DNA from: Jiangella anatolica
GTDB lineage: Bacteria > Actinomycetota > Actinomycetes > Jiangellales > Jiangellaceae
Assembly (NCBI RefSeq): GCF_003236295.1
Contig: NZ_POTW01000014.1
Span: 40,527 to 104,526, forward strand
Reading direction: 5' to 3'
DNA: 64,000 bases
The notes below the pieces were generated by a model. That model was not told the DNA's origin, ran no database searches, and saw only the letters and a program-made list of their open reading frames with translations. This document shows positions 1 to 10,365 of the stretch, one piece after another (position 1 is the first letter of the stretch; every line of letters begins with the position of its first letter). The translations under genes and the position numbers were made by a program.

Positions 1-2
1 TG

Positions 3-1463
<1,461 letters not shown>

Positions 1464-1475
1464 CGGCCGCGCCGG

Positions 1476-1790
1476 TCAGTGCGGTCTGCCGTTGTCCGAC
1501 GGCCGGCCGTCCTGCTCCTGCTCGGTGACGGCGAACCGGACCGAGCCGGCCGGGTCGACCGCGGCGTCGAGCTCCTTGTCGTCGAGCATGGCGGCCGCGT
1601 CGGCCTCCAGGAACAGGACCGCGCCGGCGTCGTCGACGACCTGGTCGCCGGCCTCCGGGGCCGGCCGCAGCTCCAGGTCGAGCCCGCCATCGGCGTTGGC
1701 CGCGATCCGCACCCCGGTGCCGGTCGGCAGGTCCGACCGCCCCTCGATGTCACGGATCACCGCGGCCGCGGTCTGGGTGAGTGTCAGCAT
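1476..1790 (-). CDS. HesB/IscA-like Fe-S biogenesis-fold protein
   Basis: A protein of 104 residues opening MLTLTQTAAAVIRDI and ending in a polar tail. The N-terminal helix followed by GxGxRIAAN resembles the HesB/IscA fold (iron-sulfur cluster assembly), but the three cysteines that bind cluster or iron in true IscA proteins are absent. It is therefore a cysteine-less relative whose role is unknown. The start is set at the ATG at 1790, which has GGAGG 7 nt upstream; a longer frame beginning at a GTG at 1802 would overlap that Shine-Dalgarno. It converges on metH with only a 12-nt gap. Confidence 0.75.
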   Translation of the reverse strand: MLTLTQTAAAVIRDIEGRSDLPTGTGVRIAANADGGLDLELRPAPEAGDQVVDDAGAVLFLEADAAAMLDDKELDAAVDPAGSVRFAVTEQEQDGRPSDNGRPH

Positions 1791-1802
1791 GGTGAGACGC
1801 AC

Positions 1803-2133
1803 CTCCGTGGGCGCGCACGACGGCGCGCCCGGGTCTCAGTGTGGAAGGCATCGGCAGCGATACCAGGGGAGACGCCGAGCCACTCGGCCGGCGTTCATAC
1901 GGCGGGGTTATCGATCCTCTCCCGGCTGACACAGGCCGGTTGACGAGCCGCTCGCGCCGTCCACGCTTCCTGCTGACGGCACATCCGTCAAGCGTGGTGC
2001 GGAAGTCGGCGGCTCGGTCGTCGCCCGAGTCGGCTTCCTGACGCTGCGACCTTGGTCACAGACACGCCGCCAGGTGTCCGGCCGCCGAGGCAGGATCGCA
2101 GCAGAACACGGCCACGACGAACGGAGATCGACC
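1803..2133. other. Intergenic stretch without a supported gene
   Basis: About 330 nt between the divergently transcribed HesB-like gene and the small gene at 2134. Reading frames here on both strands are short and lack a convincing ribosome binding site or recognisable protein sequence. Promoters for both flanking genes should lie here, but I see no pair of hexamers clear enough to call. Confidence 0.5.
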
Positions 2134-2403
2134 ATGGATCACTCGCACGACCGCCAGATCTCGCTCCACTTCGAGGCATACGCCGAACTGCCGGCAGACT
2201 TCACGTCGGAGGAGTTCCGACGTGCCGAGGCGTCCGCCGACATGTTCGGCCTGCTGTTTCCGGATCCGGCAGAGGATCCGAGCCTGGAGCCGACCTGGCT
2301 CGATAACGGCCGCGTTCGCATCCCGCTCCTCGCCGATGTGCGAGTCAAGGGGCGAGAACCTCGCGCAGAGCGTCGCGACGGCCGGCGGCTCGGCCGGCCG
2401 TGA
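2134..2403 (+). CDS. Small acidic protein of unknown function
   Basis: An 89-residue product starting MDHSHDRQISLHFEAY. I do not recognise the family. It is acidic in the first two thirds (ADFTSEEFRRAEASAD, FPDPAEDPSLEPTW) and ends in an Arg-rich tail. The ATG at 2134 has GGAGATCG just upstream. A longer frame reaching back to 2074 is possible, but its extra residues look non-coding. Only 27 nt separate it from the HAD phosphatase that follows, so the two may be co-transcribed. Confidence 0.5.
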   Translation: MDHSHDRQISLHFEAYAELPADFTSEEFRRAEASADMFGLLFPDPAEDPSLEPTWLDNGRVRIPLLADVRVKGREPRAERRDGRRLGRP

Positions 2404-2430
2404 GTCAACCCCCGGACGCGGCATGGGACC

Positions 2431-3111
2431 ATGGAGTACGTGACTTCGCCCCTGCCTGCCGCCGTCCTGTGGGACATGGACGGCACCATCGTCGACACCG
2501 AACCGCTGTGGATGGGCGCCGAGGAGGCGCTCGTGCTGCGCCACGGCGGCACCTGGACCGAGGCCGACAGCCTCTCGCTGGTCGGCAGCGACCTGCTGGA
2601 GTCGGCCGCCTACATCCGCGAGCGCGGCGACATCCCGATGACACCGCCGCAGATCGTCGACCATCTGGTGGGCGAGGTGATGGCCGGGCTGGCCGGTGAC
2701 GTCACCTGGCAGCTCGGCGTGTTCGAGCTGCTCACCGAGCTGCGCGCCCTGGGCGTGCCGCAGGCGCTGGTGACCATGTCGTACCGCCGGCTGGCGATGG
2801 CGGTGGTCGACCGGCTGCCGGCCGGCCTGTTCGACGCCGTCGTCACCGGCGACGAGGTGACCAACGGCAAGCCGCATCCGGAGCCGTACCTGACGGCGGC
2901 CCGCGCGGTGGGCGCGGACCCGGCCGAGTGCGTCGTCATCGAGGACTCGCCGCGCGGCGCCGCCGCCGGGCTGGCGGCCGGAGCGCTGGTGCTGTCGGTG
3001 CCGAACGCGGTGGCCGCTGTACCCGAGCCGGGGCTCGTCGTCATCGACTCGCTGGCCGGCGTGCGGGCGGCCGATCTGCTCACGCTCTTCGACGCCCTTG
3101 ATCCGGTGTAA
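2431..3111 (+). CDS. HAD-superfamily hydrolase (phosphatase/phosphomutase type)
   Basis: A 226-residue cytosolic haloacid-dehalogenase-fold enzyme. Motif I is DMDGT with the nucleophile Asp15 and acid/base Asp17. Motif II is in LVTMSYRR, the conserved Lys is in NGKPHPEPYL, and motif III is VIEDSPRGAAAG. The helical cap between residues 20 and 85 and the overall length match the beta-phosphoglucomutase/phosphoglycolate phosphatase subfamily. The substrate cannot be told: the family covers sugar phosphates, phosphoglycolate and others. The start is the ATG at 2431. Confidence 0.88.
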   Translation: MEYVTSPLPAAVLWDMDGTIVDTEPLWMGAEEALVLRHGGTWTEADSLSLVGSDLLESAAYIRERGDIPMTPPQIVDHLVGEVMAGLAGDVTWQLGVFELLTELRALGVPQALVTMSYRRLAMAVVDRLPAGLFDAVVTGDEVTNGKPHPEPYLTAARAVGADPAECVVIEDSPRGAAAGLAAGALVLSVPNAVAAVPEPGLVVIDSLAGVRAADLLTLFDALDPV

Positions 3112-3123
3112 TGTCACACTGTC

Positions 3124-3162
3124 ATTTCGCATGGCTTGACTGACAAAAGAATGTTGCGAAAT
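3124..3162. promoter_or_regulatory. Inverted repeat with TTGACT upstream of the ABC importer
   Basis: The 162-nt gap before the binding-protein gene contains ATTTCGCA (3124-3131) and its exact reverse complement TGCGAAAT (3155-3162), separated by 23 nt. A TTGACT hexamer (3136-3141) sits inside and would suit a -35 element, but I see no convincing -10 at the right distance. The repeat could be an operator or the terminator-like end of the HAD gene. It is one of the few AT-richer patches here. Confidence 0.35.
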
Positions 3163-3273
3163 CGCGATGTCATCCTGACAACTCAGTGACTGACCGGCCC
3201 ACCTACAGGAAGTACTGTCACAGGCCAACCGGTCGGGAACGCCGCCCGGCAGTCGAGCTGTGTGAGGTGTGAC

Positions 3274-4944
3274 ATGCGTGGCATGAGCCTGAACCGCAGG
3301 CTGGCCGCGGGAGCCGCGGCCGGTGCATTGGCCCTGGGGCTCACGGCGTGTGGCGGAGACGACGACGAGGGCTCCGCCTCGGGTGACGGTGGCGGCGGCA
3401 CGCTCGTCTTCGCCGGCTCGGCCGATCCGGTGATCCTGGACGGCGCACTGGTGAGCGACGGCGAGTCCACTCGGGTGATCAACCAGATCTTCGAGGGCCT
3501 GGTCCGAAGCGAAGAGGGCGGCACCGAGATCGAGCCGGCGTTGGCCGAGTCGTGGGAGGCCAGCGAGGACGGCCTGACCTGGACCTTCACGCTTCGTGAG
3601 GGTGTGACTTTCCACGACGGCGAGGCGCTGGACGCCGAGGCCGTCTGCTTCAACTTCGAGCGCTGGTACAACTTCGCCGGCGTGCTGCAGAGCCCCGCGG
3701 TCTCCTACTACTGGGGCACCGTGATGGGCGGGTTCGCGGCCAACGAGGACCCGGCGATGGGCGAGAGCCTCTACACCGGCTGCGAGGCGCAGGACGAGCG
3801 GACCGCCGTCATCACGCTGTCGCGGCCGTCGTCGGCGTTCCTGTCCGCCCTGGCCATGCCGGCGTTCACCATCGCCAGCCCGGCCGCGCTGGAGGAGTTC
3901 GAGGCCGACGCCGTCAGCGGCAGCGACGAGGCGCCGTCGTTCGACGGCACGTTCGGCTACGAGCACCCCGTCGGCACCGGACCGTTCCAGTTCGAGTCGT
4001 GGGAGCGCGGCAGCGAGGTCCGGCTGAGCCGCTACGACGACTACTGGGAGGAGCCGGCGCAGGTCGAGGAGCTGATCTTCACCGTCATCCCGGACGGCCC
4101 GGCCCGCCGGCAGGCGCTGGAGAACGGCGAGATCGACGGCTACGACCTGGTCGACCCGGCCGACGTCGACCTGCTGGAGTCCGGCGGCTTCCAGATCCTG
4201 CGCCGCCCGGCCTTCAACGTCGCCTACATCGGCTTCCAGCAGAACTACCCGCCGTTCGACAACCTGCAGATCCGGCAGGCGATCGCGCACGCGATCGACT
4301 TCGACAACATCATCCAGACGAACTACCCCGAGGGTGCGGTCCGCGCGACGCAGTTCATGCCGCCGGAGCTGTTCGGCTGGGCCGATGACGTCACGACCTA
4401 CGACTACGACCCGGACCGGGCCCGCGAGCTGATCGCGCAGTCCGGCGTCACGGACCTGACGCTGCCGTTCTGGTACCCGACCGACGTCACCCGGCCGTAC
4501 ATGCCGAACCCCCAGGCCAACTGGGAGCTGATGGCGGCGGACCTGGAGGCGGTCGGCTTCACCATCGAGCCGAACACGGCGCCGTGGAACCCGGACTACC
4601 TGGACGCCACCCAGACCGGCGGGACCCCGATGTTCCTGCTCGGCTGGAACGGCGACTTCGGCGACCCGGACAACTTCATCGGCACGTTCTTCCAGGACGT
4701 CAACCCGCAGTTCGGCAGCTTCGACAACCCGGAGATCTTCGCCAAGCTCGACGAGGCCGAGGCGGAGACCGACCAGGAGGCCCGGGCCGCGCTGTACCAG
4801 GAGGCCAACCGGCTGATCATGGACTTCGTGCCGGGCATCCCGTACGTCCACAGCGAGCCGGCCATCGCCTTCCGCGAGGGCGTGACCGGATTCGTGCCCG
4901 ACCCGTTGTCGAACGAGAGCTTCGCCACGGTCACGGTCGACTGA
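3274..4944 (+). CDS. ABC transporter substrate-binding lipoprotein, SBP family 5 (peptide/nickel type)
   Basis: The extracytoplasmic solute receptor of the importer encoded by the next four genes. A basic N-region (LNRR) and hydrophobic core lead to the lipobox LTAC with Cys26 as the lipidation site, followed by an acidic Gly/Asp/Ser linker. The body has family-5 landmarks: EPALAESWEASEDGLTWTFTLREGVTF, then HPVGTGPFQFESWERGS and LQIRQAIAHAIDF. The length, 556 residues, is normal. An in-frame GTG at 3262 is rejected in favour of the ATG at 3274, which has GTGAGG upstream. The ligand is probably oligopeptides, but this family also carries nickel and sugars. Confidence 0.93.
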   Translation: MRGMSLNRRLAAGAAAGALALGLTACGGDDDEGSASGDGGGGTLVFAGSADPVILDGALVSDGESTRVINQIFEGLVRSEEGGTEIEPALAESWEASEDGLTWTFTLREGVTFHDGEALDAEAVCFNFERWYNFAGVLQSPAVSYYWGTVMGGFAANEDPAMGESLYTGCEAQDERTAVITLSRPSSAFLSALAMPAFTIASPAALEEFEADAVSGSDEAPSFDGTFGYEHPVGTGPFQFESWERGSEVRLSRYDDYWEEPAQVEELIFTVIPDGPARRQALENGEIDGYDLVDPADVDLLESGGFQILRRPAFNVAYIGFQQNYPPFDNLQIRQAIAHAIDFDNIIQTNYPEGAVRATQFMPPELFGWADDVTTYDYDPDRARELIAQSGVTDLTLPFWYPTDVTRPYMPNPQANWELMAADLEAVGFTIEPNTAPWNPDYLDATQTGGTPMFLLGWNGDFGDPDNFIGTFFQDVNPQFGSFDNPEIFAKLDEAEAETDQEARAALYQEANRLIMDFVPGIPYVHSEPAIAFREGVTGFVPDPLSNESFATVTVD

Positions 4945-4948
4945 CCAG

Positions 4949-5953
4949 ATGCTCAAGTTCGTCGTACGGCGGCTGCTGCTGCTCGTCCCGATCCTGTTCG
5001 GGCTGTCGGTGCTGCTGTTCGTGTGGTTGCGCGCGCTCCCGGGAGGGCCGGCCCAGGCCCTCCTGGGGGAGCGCGCGACCGCCGAGTCCGTCGCCCGGAT
5101 CGAGGCGCTCTACGGCCTGGACGAGGCCTGGTACGTCCAGTACTGGAAGTTCGTCAGCGCCGCGGTGCAGCTCGACTTCGGCAACAGCGCCCGCACGAAC
5201 CGGCCGGTGACCGAGGAGATGCTCCGCACGTTCCCGGCCACGTTCGAGCTGGCCATCGCGGCGCTGATCTTCGCGATCGGCATCGGCATCCCGCTGGGCT
5301 ACTTCGCGGCGAGGAAGTACGGCAGCTGGCTGGACAACCTCTCGGTGTCCGGCTCGCTGCTGGGCGTCGCCGTGCCGGTGTTCTTCCTCGCCTACATCCT
5401 CAAGTACGTGTTCAGCGTGAAGCTGGGCTGGTTCCCGACCCAGGGCCGCGACGACCCGCGCATCGACGCGGACCATCCCACCGGCTTCTACGTGCTCGAC
5501 GGCATCGTCACGGGCAATCTCGAGGCCAGCTGGGACGCGATCATGCACCTGGTGCTGCCGGCCATCGCGCTTGGCGCCATCCCGCTGGCCATCATCGTGC
5601 GCATCACCCGGGCCAGCGTGCTCGACGTCGTGCACGAGGACTACGTGCGCACGGCCGAGGCGAAGGGGCTGCAGGAGCGGACCATCACCCGCCGGCACGT
5701 GCTGCGCAACGCGCTGCTGCCGGTGGTCACCGTCATCGGCCTGCAGGCCGGGCTGCTGTTCTCCGGCGCCATCCTCACCGAGACGGTGTTCTCCTTCGAC
5801 GGCGTCGGCCGGTTCATCGCCGAGGCGATCAGCAACCGGGACTACGCCGTCCTGCAGGGGTTCATCCTGGTGATCGCTGCGATGTACGTCGTGGTGAACC
5901 TGCTGGTCGACGTGTCGTACGGTCTGATCGACCCACGAGTACGGGTGAGGTGA
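4949..5953 (+). CDS. ABC transporter permease, DppB/OppB type
   Basis: First transmembrane subunit of the importer, 334 residues with about six membrane helices. The N-terminal signature MLKFVVRRLLLLVPILFGLSV is typical of DppB/OppB. The cytoplasmic EAA loop that docks the ATPases reads DYVRTAEAKGLQERTITRRH, followed by RNALLPVVTVIGLQ. It starts 4 nt after the binding-protein stop and 4 nt separate it from the next permease, so all five genes form one operon. Confidence 0.94.
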   Translation: MLKFVVRRLLLLVPILFGLSVLLFVWLRALPGGPAQALLGERATAESVARIEALYGLDEAWYVQYWKFVSAAVQLDFGNSARTNRPVTEEMLRTFPATFELAIAALIFAIGIGIPLGYFAARKYGSWLDNLSVSGSLLGVAVPVFFLAYILKYVFSVKLGWFPTQGRDDPRIDADHPTGFYVLDGIVTGNLEASWDAIMHLVLPAIALGAIPLAIIVRITRASVLDVVHEDYVRTAEAKGLQERTITRRHVLRNALLPVVTVIGLQAGLLFSGAILTETVFSFDGVGRFIAEAISNRDYAVLQGFILVIAAMYVVVNLLVDVSYGLIDPRVRVR

Positions 5954-5957
5954 GCGC

Positions 5958-6872
5958 ATGAGTCTGTCCGAGATCGAGGCGACCACCGAGTCCGAGCAAC
6001 TCGAACAGCCGGCCGGCAACCTGCGCAAGGAGGCCTGGAAGCGGCTGCGCCGCGACCCGGTCGCGCTGGTCGGGTTCGGCCTGATCGCGTTCTTCGTGCT
6101 GGTCGCGATCCTCGCGCCGCTGATCGCGCCGTACGCGCCGGACGCACAGCCCGGCCGCGGCATGATCACACCGACGAACATCCCCGGCCCGTCCGCGGAC
6201 CACTGGTTCGGGCTGGACGCGTCCGGCCGCGACGAGTTCAGCCGGGTCGTCTACGGCGCCCGCCAGTCGCTGCTCGTCGGCGTCGTCGCGACGCTCATCG
6301 GCATGGCCGGCGGCCTGTCGCTGGGCGTCCTCGCGGGCGCGTTCGGCGGCAAGGTCGACGCCGTCATCATGCGCATCGTCGACGTCATGCTGTCCATCCC
6401 CGGCCTGCTGATGGCGATCGCCATCGCGGCGCTGCTGGGCGCCAGCCTCTGGTCGGTGATGATCGCCATCGCCATCATCAACATCCCGGTGTTCGCCCGG
6501 CTGCTGCGCGGCCAGATGCTGGCTCAGCGCGGCTCGGACTACGTCGTCGCGGCCGTCTCCATCGGCGTCCGGCGGCGGCCGATCGTGCTCGGGCACATCC
6601 TGCCGAACTCGATCTCGCCGGTCATCGTCCAGGCGACGCTGACGCTGGCGACGGCGATCATCGAGGCGGCCGGGCTGTCGTTCCTCGGGCTGGGCAGCGC
6701 CGACCCGCGCGTCCCGGAGTGGGGCCGGATGCTCGCCGACACCCAGCGCTACCTGGCCTCCGCGCCGCACCTGGCGTTCTTCCCCGGCATCGCGATCGTC
6801 ATCGCCGCACTGGGCTTCACCATGCTCGGCGAACGGCTGCGCGAGGCCATCGACCCCAAGTACCGGCGGTGA
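5958..6872 (+). CDS. ABC transporter permease, DppC/OppC type
   Basis: Second transmembrane subunit, 304 residues. A soluble N-terminal segment ([17 protein letters not shown]) precedes the first helix. The motif [24 protein letters not shown] is the DppC/OppC hallmark. The EAA loop [20 protein letters not shown] lacks the usual A-x-x-x-G spacing but is otherwise standard. Its TGA overlaps the GTG of the following ATPase by 4 nt, a translational-coupling arrangement. Confidence 0.94.
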   Translation: MSLSEIEATTESEQLEQPAGNLRKEAWKRLRRDPVALVGFGLIAFFVLVAILAPLIAPYAPDAQPGRGMITPTNIPGPSADHWFGLDASGRDEFSRVVYGARQSLLVGVVATLIGMAGGLSLGVLAGAFGGKVDAVIMRIVDVMLSIPGLLMAIAIAALLGASLWSVMIAIAIINIPVFARLLRGQMLAQRGSDYVVAAVSIGVRRRPIVLGHILPNSISPVIVQATLTLATAIIEAAGLSFLGLGSADPRVPEWGRMLADTQRYLASAPHLAFFPGIAIVIAALGFTMLGERLREAIDPKYRR

Positions 6873-7873
6873 GCGTGACGACAACCGAACCCCTGCTCGA
6901 CGTCCGCGACCTGTCCGTCACGTTCGCCCGCAAGAGCGGTCCGACGGTGCACGCCGTCGACGGCGTGTCGTTCACGGTCCGGCCGGGCGAGACCGTCGGC
7001 CTGGTCGGCGAGTCGGGCAGCGGCAAGTCGGTGACGTCGCTGGCGGTCATGGGGCTGCTGCCGCGCCGCGGCGTGCGGGTCGGTGGGCAGGTGCTGTTCG
7101 ACACCGACGACCTGCTGACGCTGCCGCGCGACCGGATGCGCGACATCCGCGGGCGCGACATCGCGATGGTGTTCCAGGACCCGATGTCCTCGCTCAACCC
7201 GGTCGTGCCGATCGGCGTGCAGGTCACCGAGGTGCTGGAACGGCACCAGCGGCTGCGCGGGGACAAGGCGAGCGCGGCGGCCGCCGAGCTGCTGTCGCGC
7301 GTCGGCATCCCGGACCCGACGCGGCGGCTGAAGGAGTACCCGCACCAGCTCTCCGGCGGAATGCGGCAACGGGCGCTGATCGCGATGGCGCTGGCCTGTC
7401 AGCCGCGGCTGCTGATCGCCGACGAACCGACGACGGCGCTCGACGTCACGATCCAGGCGCAGATCATCGAGCTGCTCAAGGAGCTGGTGCAGGACACCGG
7501 CGCGGCGCTGGTGATGATCACGCACGACCTCGGCATCGTCGCCGGGCTGTGCGACACGGTGCACGTCATGTACTCCGGCCGGATCGTCGAGTCGGCCGGG
7601 CGGCGCGAGCTGTTCGCCGAACCCCGTCACCCCTACACGGGCGGGCTGCTGGCGTCGGTGCCGCGGCTGGACGCGCCGCGCGGCGCGCCGCTGCACCCGA
7701 TCCCGGGCTCGCCGACCGACGTGCTGCGGTGGGAGCGCGGGTGCGCGTTCGCGCCGCGCTGCCCGAACCGGCTGGACGCGTGCACCGACGGGCCGCCGCC
7801 GCTGGAGACCCTGCCCGGACGGCGGCTGCGCTGCCTCAACCCGCTGAGCGAGACCGAGGAGGTGCCCGCATGA
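6869..7873 (+). CDS. ABC transporter ATPase, DppD/OppD type
   Basis: One of two ATPases powering the importer. Walker A is GESGSGKS, the signature is LSGGMRQR and Walker B is [13 protein letters not shown]. The C-terminal oligopeptide/dipeptide extension contains the cysteine-bearing [15 protein letters not shown] and further Cys residues that form an iron-sulfur site in related proteins. The GTG at 6869 ([12 protein letters not shown]) overlaps the preceding stop; a second GTG at 6875 is an alternative start. The ATGA at its 3' end overlaps the next gene. Confidence 0.93.
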   Translation: MSVTTTEPLLDVRDLSVTFARKSGPTVHAVDGVSFTVRPGETVGLVGESGSGKSVTSLAVMGLLPRRGVRVGGQVLFDTDDLLTLPRDRMRDIRGRDIAMVFQDPMSSLNPVVPIGVQVTEVLERHQRLRGDKASAAAAELLSRVGIPDPTRRLKEYPHQLSGGMRQRALIAMALACQPRLLIADEPTTALDVTIQAQIIELLKELVQDTGAALVMITHDLGIVAGLCDTVHVMYSGRIVESAGRRELFAEPRHPYTGGLLASVPRLDAPRGAPLHPIPGSPTDVLRWERGCAFAPRCPNRLDACTDGPPPLETLPGRRLRCLNPLSETEEVPA

Positions 7874-8967
7874 CCGAGCAGACATCCGCCTCCTCGGCCG
7901 AGGACGTCCTTCTCTCCGTCCGCGGGGTCGAGGTGCACTTCCCGATCCGGTCCGGCGTCCTCGTCGAGCGCCAGGTCGGCGCCGTGAAGGCCGTCGACGG
8001 CGTCGACCTGGACATCCCGCGCGGCGCCACCGTCGGGCTGGTGGGGGAGTCCGGCTGCGGCAAGTCCACGCTCGGCCGGGCCATCCTGCGGCTGGTCGAG
8101 CCGACCGCCGGCACCGTCACGTTCGACGGGACCGACCTGGGCTCGCTGGCCGGCGAGGAGCTGCGCCGGATGCGCCGTCAGCTGCAGATGGTCTTCCAGG
8201 ACCCGATGGCCAGCCTCGACCCGCGGCAGAACGTCCAGTCGGTGCTGAGCGAGCCGCTGCGTGCCCACGGCGTCGGCGGCGACCACACGGCCCGCGTGCG
8301 TGAGCTGCTCGACCTCGTCGGCCTGCCGGCGTCGGCGGCGAACCGGTACCCGCACGAGTTCTCCGGCGGCCAGCGTCAGCGCATCGGCATCGCCCGGGCG
8401 ATCGCGCTGGAGCCGCAGCTGATCGTGGCCGACGAGCCGGTGTCGGCCCTGGACGTGTCGATCCAGGCGCAGGTGGTGAACCTGCTGGAGGAGCTGCAGG
8501 ACAGGCTCGGGCTGACGTACCTCGTCATCGCACACGACCTCGCCGTCGTCCGGCACATCGCCGACGTCGTCGCCGTCATGTACCTGGGCGGGCTGGTCGA
8601 GCAGGCGCCGTCGGACGATCTCTATGCCACGCCGCTGCACCCGTACACGAAGGCGCTGATGTCGGCGGTGCCGATCCCGGATCCGGCGGTCGAGGACACC
8701 CGGCAGCGGATCCTGCTCCAGGGCGACCTGCCCTCGCCGGCCGACCCGCCGCCCGGCTGCCGGTTCCACACCCGGTGCCCGTTCCGCCAACCCACCCGCT
8801 GCGACGACGAGCGGCCGGCGCTGCGGACGGTGGAGGGGCATCCGCAGGCGCACCGGGTGGCCTGCCACTGGGCCGAGGACATCGAGGCCGGCCGCATCCA
8901 GCCCGCCGCCAGCGCCGTCATCGAACCCGACCCGGCGCCCGACCCGGACCCTGCGGCGACGACCTGA
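7870..8967 (+). CDS. ABC transporter ATPase, DppF/OppF type
   Basis: Second ATPase and last gene of the importer operon. Walker A GESGCGKS, signature FSGGQRQR, Walker [15 protein letters not shown]-loop VIAHDLAVV, and the C-terminal domain with [16 protein letters not shown]. The length (365 residues) is slightly long because of a Pro/Asp-rich tail ([14 protein letters not shown]). The ATG overlaps the preceding TGA. No transcription regulator adjoins the operon. Confidence 0.93.
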   Translation: MTEQTSASSAEDVLLSVRGVEVHFPIRSGVLVERQVGAVKAVDGVDLDIPRGATVGLVGESGCGKSTLGRAILRLVEPTAGTVTFDGTDLGSLAGEELRRMRRQLQMVFQDPMASLDPRQNVQSVLSEPLRAHGVGGDHTARVRELLDLVGLPASAANRYPHEFSGGQRQRIGIARAIALEPQLIVADEPVSALDVSIQAQVVNLLEELQDRLGLTYLVIAHDLAVVRHIADVVAVMYLGGLVEQAPSDDLYATPLHPYTKALMSAVPIPDPAVEDTRQRILLQGDLPSPADPPPGCRFHTRCPFRQPTRCDDERPALRTVEGHPQAHRVACHWAEDIEAGRIQPAASAVIEPDPAPDPDPAATT

Positions 8968-9014
8968 CCTCCGGCGAGCAACCGCGTGCGCGGGTGACCG
9001 ACGGTCGGCCCCGA

Positions 9015-9025
9015 ACGATCAGGTG
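9015..9025. repeat. Copy 1 of a 14-bp dispersed repeat, left of the transposon
   Basis: ACGATCAGGTG is the reverse complement of the core of CGTCACCTGATCGT, which occurs three times just to the right of the transposon. Here the last three bases diverge (TCG instead of ACG). Removing the transposon places this copy about 40 nt from the next and facing it, so the element landed inside a pre-existing array. It lies past the 3' end of the importer operon. Confidence 0.6.
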
Positions 9026-9037
9026 TCGAAGCGGCGG

Positions 9038-9042
9038 TTCTC
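9038..9042. repeat. 5-bp target site duplication, left copy (TTCTC)
   Basis: TTCTC immediately precedes the left terminal inverted repeat and is repeated directly after the right one (18821-18825). Five-base duplications are the rule for Tn3-family insertion. Confidence 0.85.
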
Positions 9043-9077
9043 GGGGTCGGCTTAGCAACCGAGCGAATCTGGTCCCT
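9043..9077 (+). repeat. Left terminal inverted repeat of the Tn3-family element
   Basis: It begins GGGGTCGGCTTAGCAACCGA and continues GCGAATCTGGTCCCT. The GGGGTC start is typical of Tn3-family ends and is the outer part of the transposase binding site. It differs from the right repeat at four of 35 positions. Confidence 0.88.
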
Positions 9078-9239
9078 GAGCCGACGGCCGCCGTCGTCGC
9101 CGGCGTCGAGTGATCAGCCCCTGCTGTTGCTCATCAGCTCGTGGGCGACGTGCCCGCGCGTTGTACGGCCCGATAGATGGGGTGCTGGCAAGGGTCGTGT
9201 CACCAAGTGCAGACGACCAAGCGTGGTGAGTCGTGGCGG

Positions 9240-9823
9240 TCAGCGTGCTGAGGTGTCGTGCCGCTGAAGCGTTCGGTAGACCGTGGTGCGGGACACCGTG
9301 AACAGTTCGGCGAGGTCGGTGATCGTGTACTCGCCGGTGCCGGCCATGCGGACGAGCTCGCGTTGCTGCTTCGGTGAGAGCTTTGGCTGCTTGCCGCGGA
9401 GCTTGCCTTTGGCCCGGGCGACGGCCATGCCTTCGCGGGTTCGCATCCGCAGCAGGTCGACTTCGAATTCGGCGAAGGTGGCGAGGATGTTGAAGAACAT
9501 CGTGCCCAGCGGGTCGGTGGGGTCGTAGACCTGCCCGCCAAGAGAGAGCTTGATGCCACGGGCGGCGAGGTCGTCGCCGATCGCGCGGGCGTCGGGCACG
9601 GAGCGGGCCAATCGGTCGAGCTTCGGCACGACGAGCGTGTCGCCGGCCCGGACGGCGGCGAGGGCCTGGTCGAGACCGGGACGAGCACGGTTGGTGCCGG
9701 TCAGGCCGTGGTCAAGGTAGGTCCGCTCCGGCGAGACGCCGAGTTCGGTGAGCCGTTGTTGTTGGGCGGTGAGGTCTTGTTCGTCGGTGGAGCAGCGCGC
9801 GGAGCCGATGAAGTCTCGGGCAT
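9240..9823 (-). pseudogene. Serine resolvase/invertase of the transposon, start destroyed by a 2-nt insertion
   Basis: The frame encodes a small serine recombinase: RDFIGSARCSTDEQDLTAQQ with the nucleophilic Ser, then DHGLTGTNRARPGL, KLDRLARSVPDA with the catalytic arginines, and a C-terminal helix-turn-helix (TITDLAELFTVSRTTVYRTL). The catalytic frame is open up to a TAA at 9840-9842 but has no in-frame start before the internal GTG at 9629. The natural ATG (9821-9823) is out of frame: it reads ATG-CCC-GAG, whereas ATG-CGA-GAC-TTC would be expected, so two extra C bases break codon 2. In a Tn3 element this enzyme resolves cointegrates at a res site. A truncated product from 9629 would lack the catalytic Ser. 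Confidence 0.8.
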
Positions 9824-9842
9824 GGCCGCGAGTGTACGTTTA

Positions 9843-10365
9843 GCCCCCGACAATCGGGATTTTCACCGTACGGGTTATCTGCAACACCCCTGGTCAAGGT
9901 CACGGCTGTTTGCTCGTTCCAGCGTTCGGTGTACGTAGGGGGTTCCTCAGCGGACGCAGTTCATGTTGCTGCTACCAGTGTCGTTCTCCGAACCTCGCTG
10001 GCAGCCGGATGTCTCGGTCAGGTGGTACTCCAGCACGCAGATGATCAACGCCTCCTACACCGGCGCCGTCATCCGCATCGATCCCATCGGGCATTACCTC
10101 GCCGCAACAAGACCGTCGCTAGGGACAGCAACATGAGACCCGTTGTGACGATGATCACAGGGCCGTGTCGGGTACGGCGACGATCCGGGACCACGGCGGT
10201 GATCGCCCGTGTGATTGAAGCAGGCGATGCCGGTGGGCGGTGCAGGCACGTCCACCCTGACTATGGTGCCTGGCCGATCTCGGTCTCACCTTGTCGAGGA
10301 GGTCCACACCGACGACATCCACGCGCATCTTGCCGAGCTCGACCACTCGGCCACTGACCGCCGGT
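9843..10365. other. Presumed res region and non-coding remnants
   Basis: About 520 nt upstream of the resolvase. The first 60 nt contain the palindrome CCGTACGG inside a larger imperfect dyad; such dyads upstream of a resolvase gene are usually its binding sites (res), though I cannot confirm subsites I-III. A 57-codon frame at 9963-10136 (MLLLPVSFSEPRWQPD) and a minus-strand frame at 10155-10346 exist, but neither has a good ribosome binding site or a family I recognise. They may be gene remnants. Confidence 0.4.

Noticed and set aside
2056..4956. A 966-codon minus-strand frame opposite the HAD and binding-protein genes
   Set aside because: Composition is the typical antisense shadow of GC-rich genes (Val/Gly/Arg/Asp runs) with no family resemblance. 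The plus-strand genes are unambiguous. The same applies to long antisense frames at 33.8-36.2, 38.1-39.5, 48.3-51.2 and 56.8-58.5 kb.
9240..9629. A short intact resolvase gene starting at the GTG at 9629
   Set aside because: This would lack the first 65 or so residues with the catalytic serine. The frame extends upstream as recombinase sequence, so the whole is a damaged longer gene.
9963..10136. 57-codon frame MLLLPVSFSEPRWQPD in the presumed res region
   Set aside because: No ribosome binding site and no recognisable family. It may be a remnant; evidence is too weak for a gene call.
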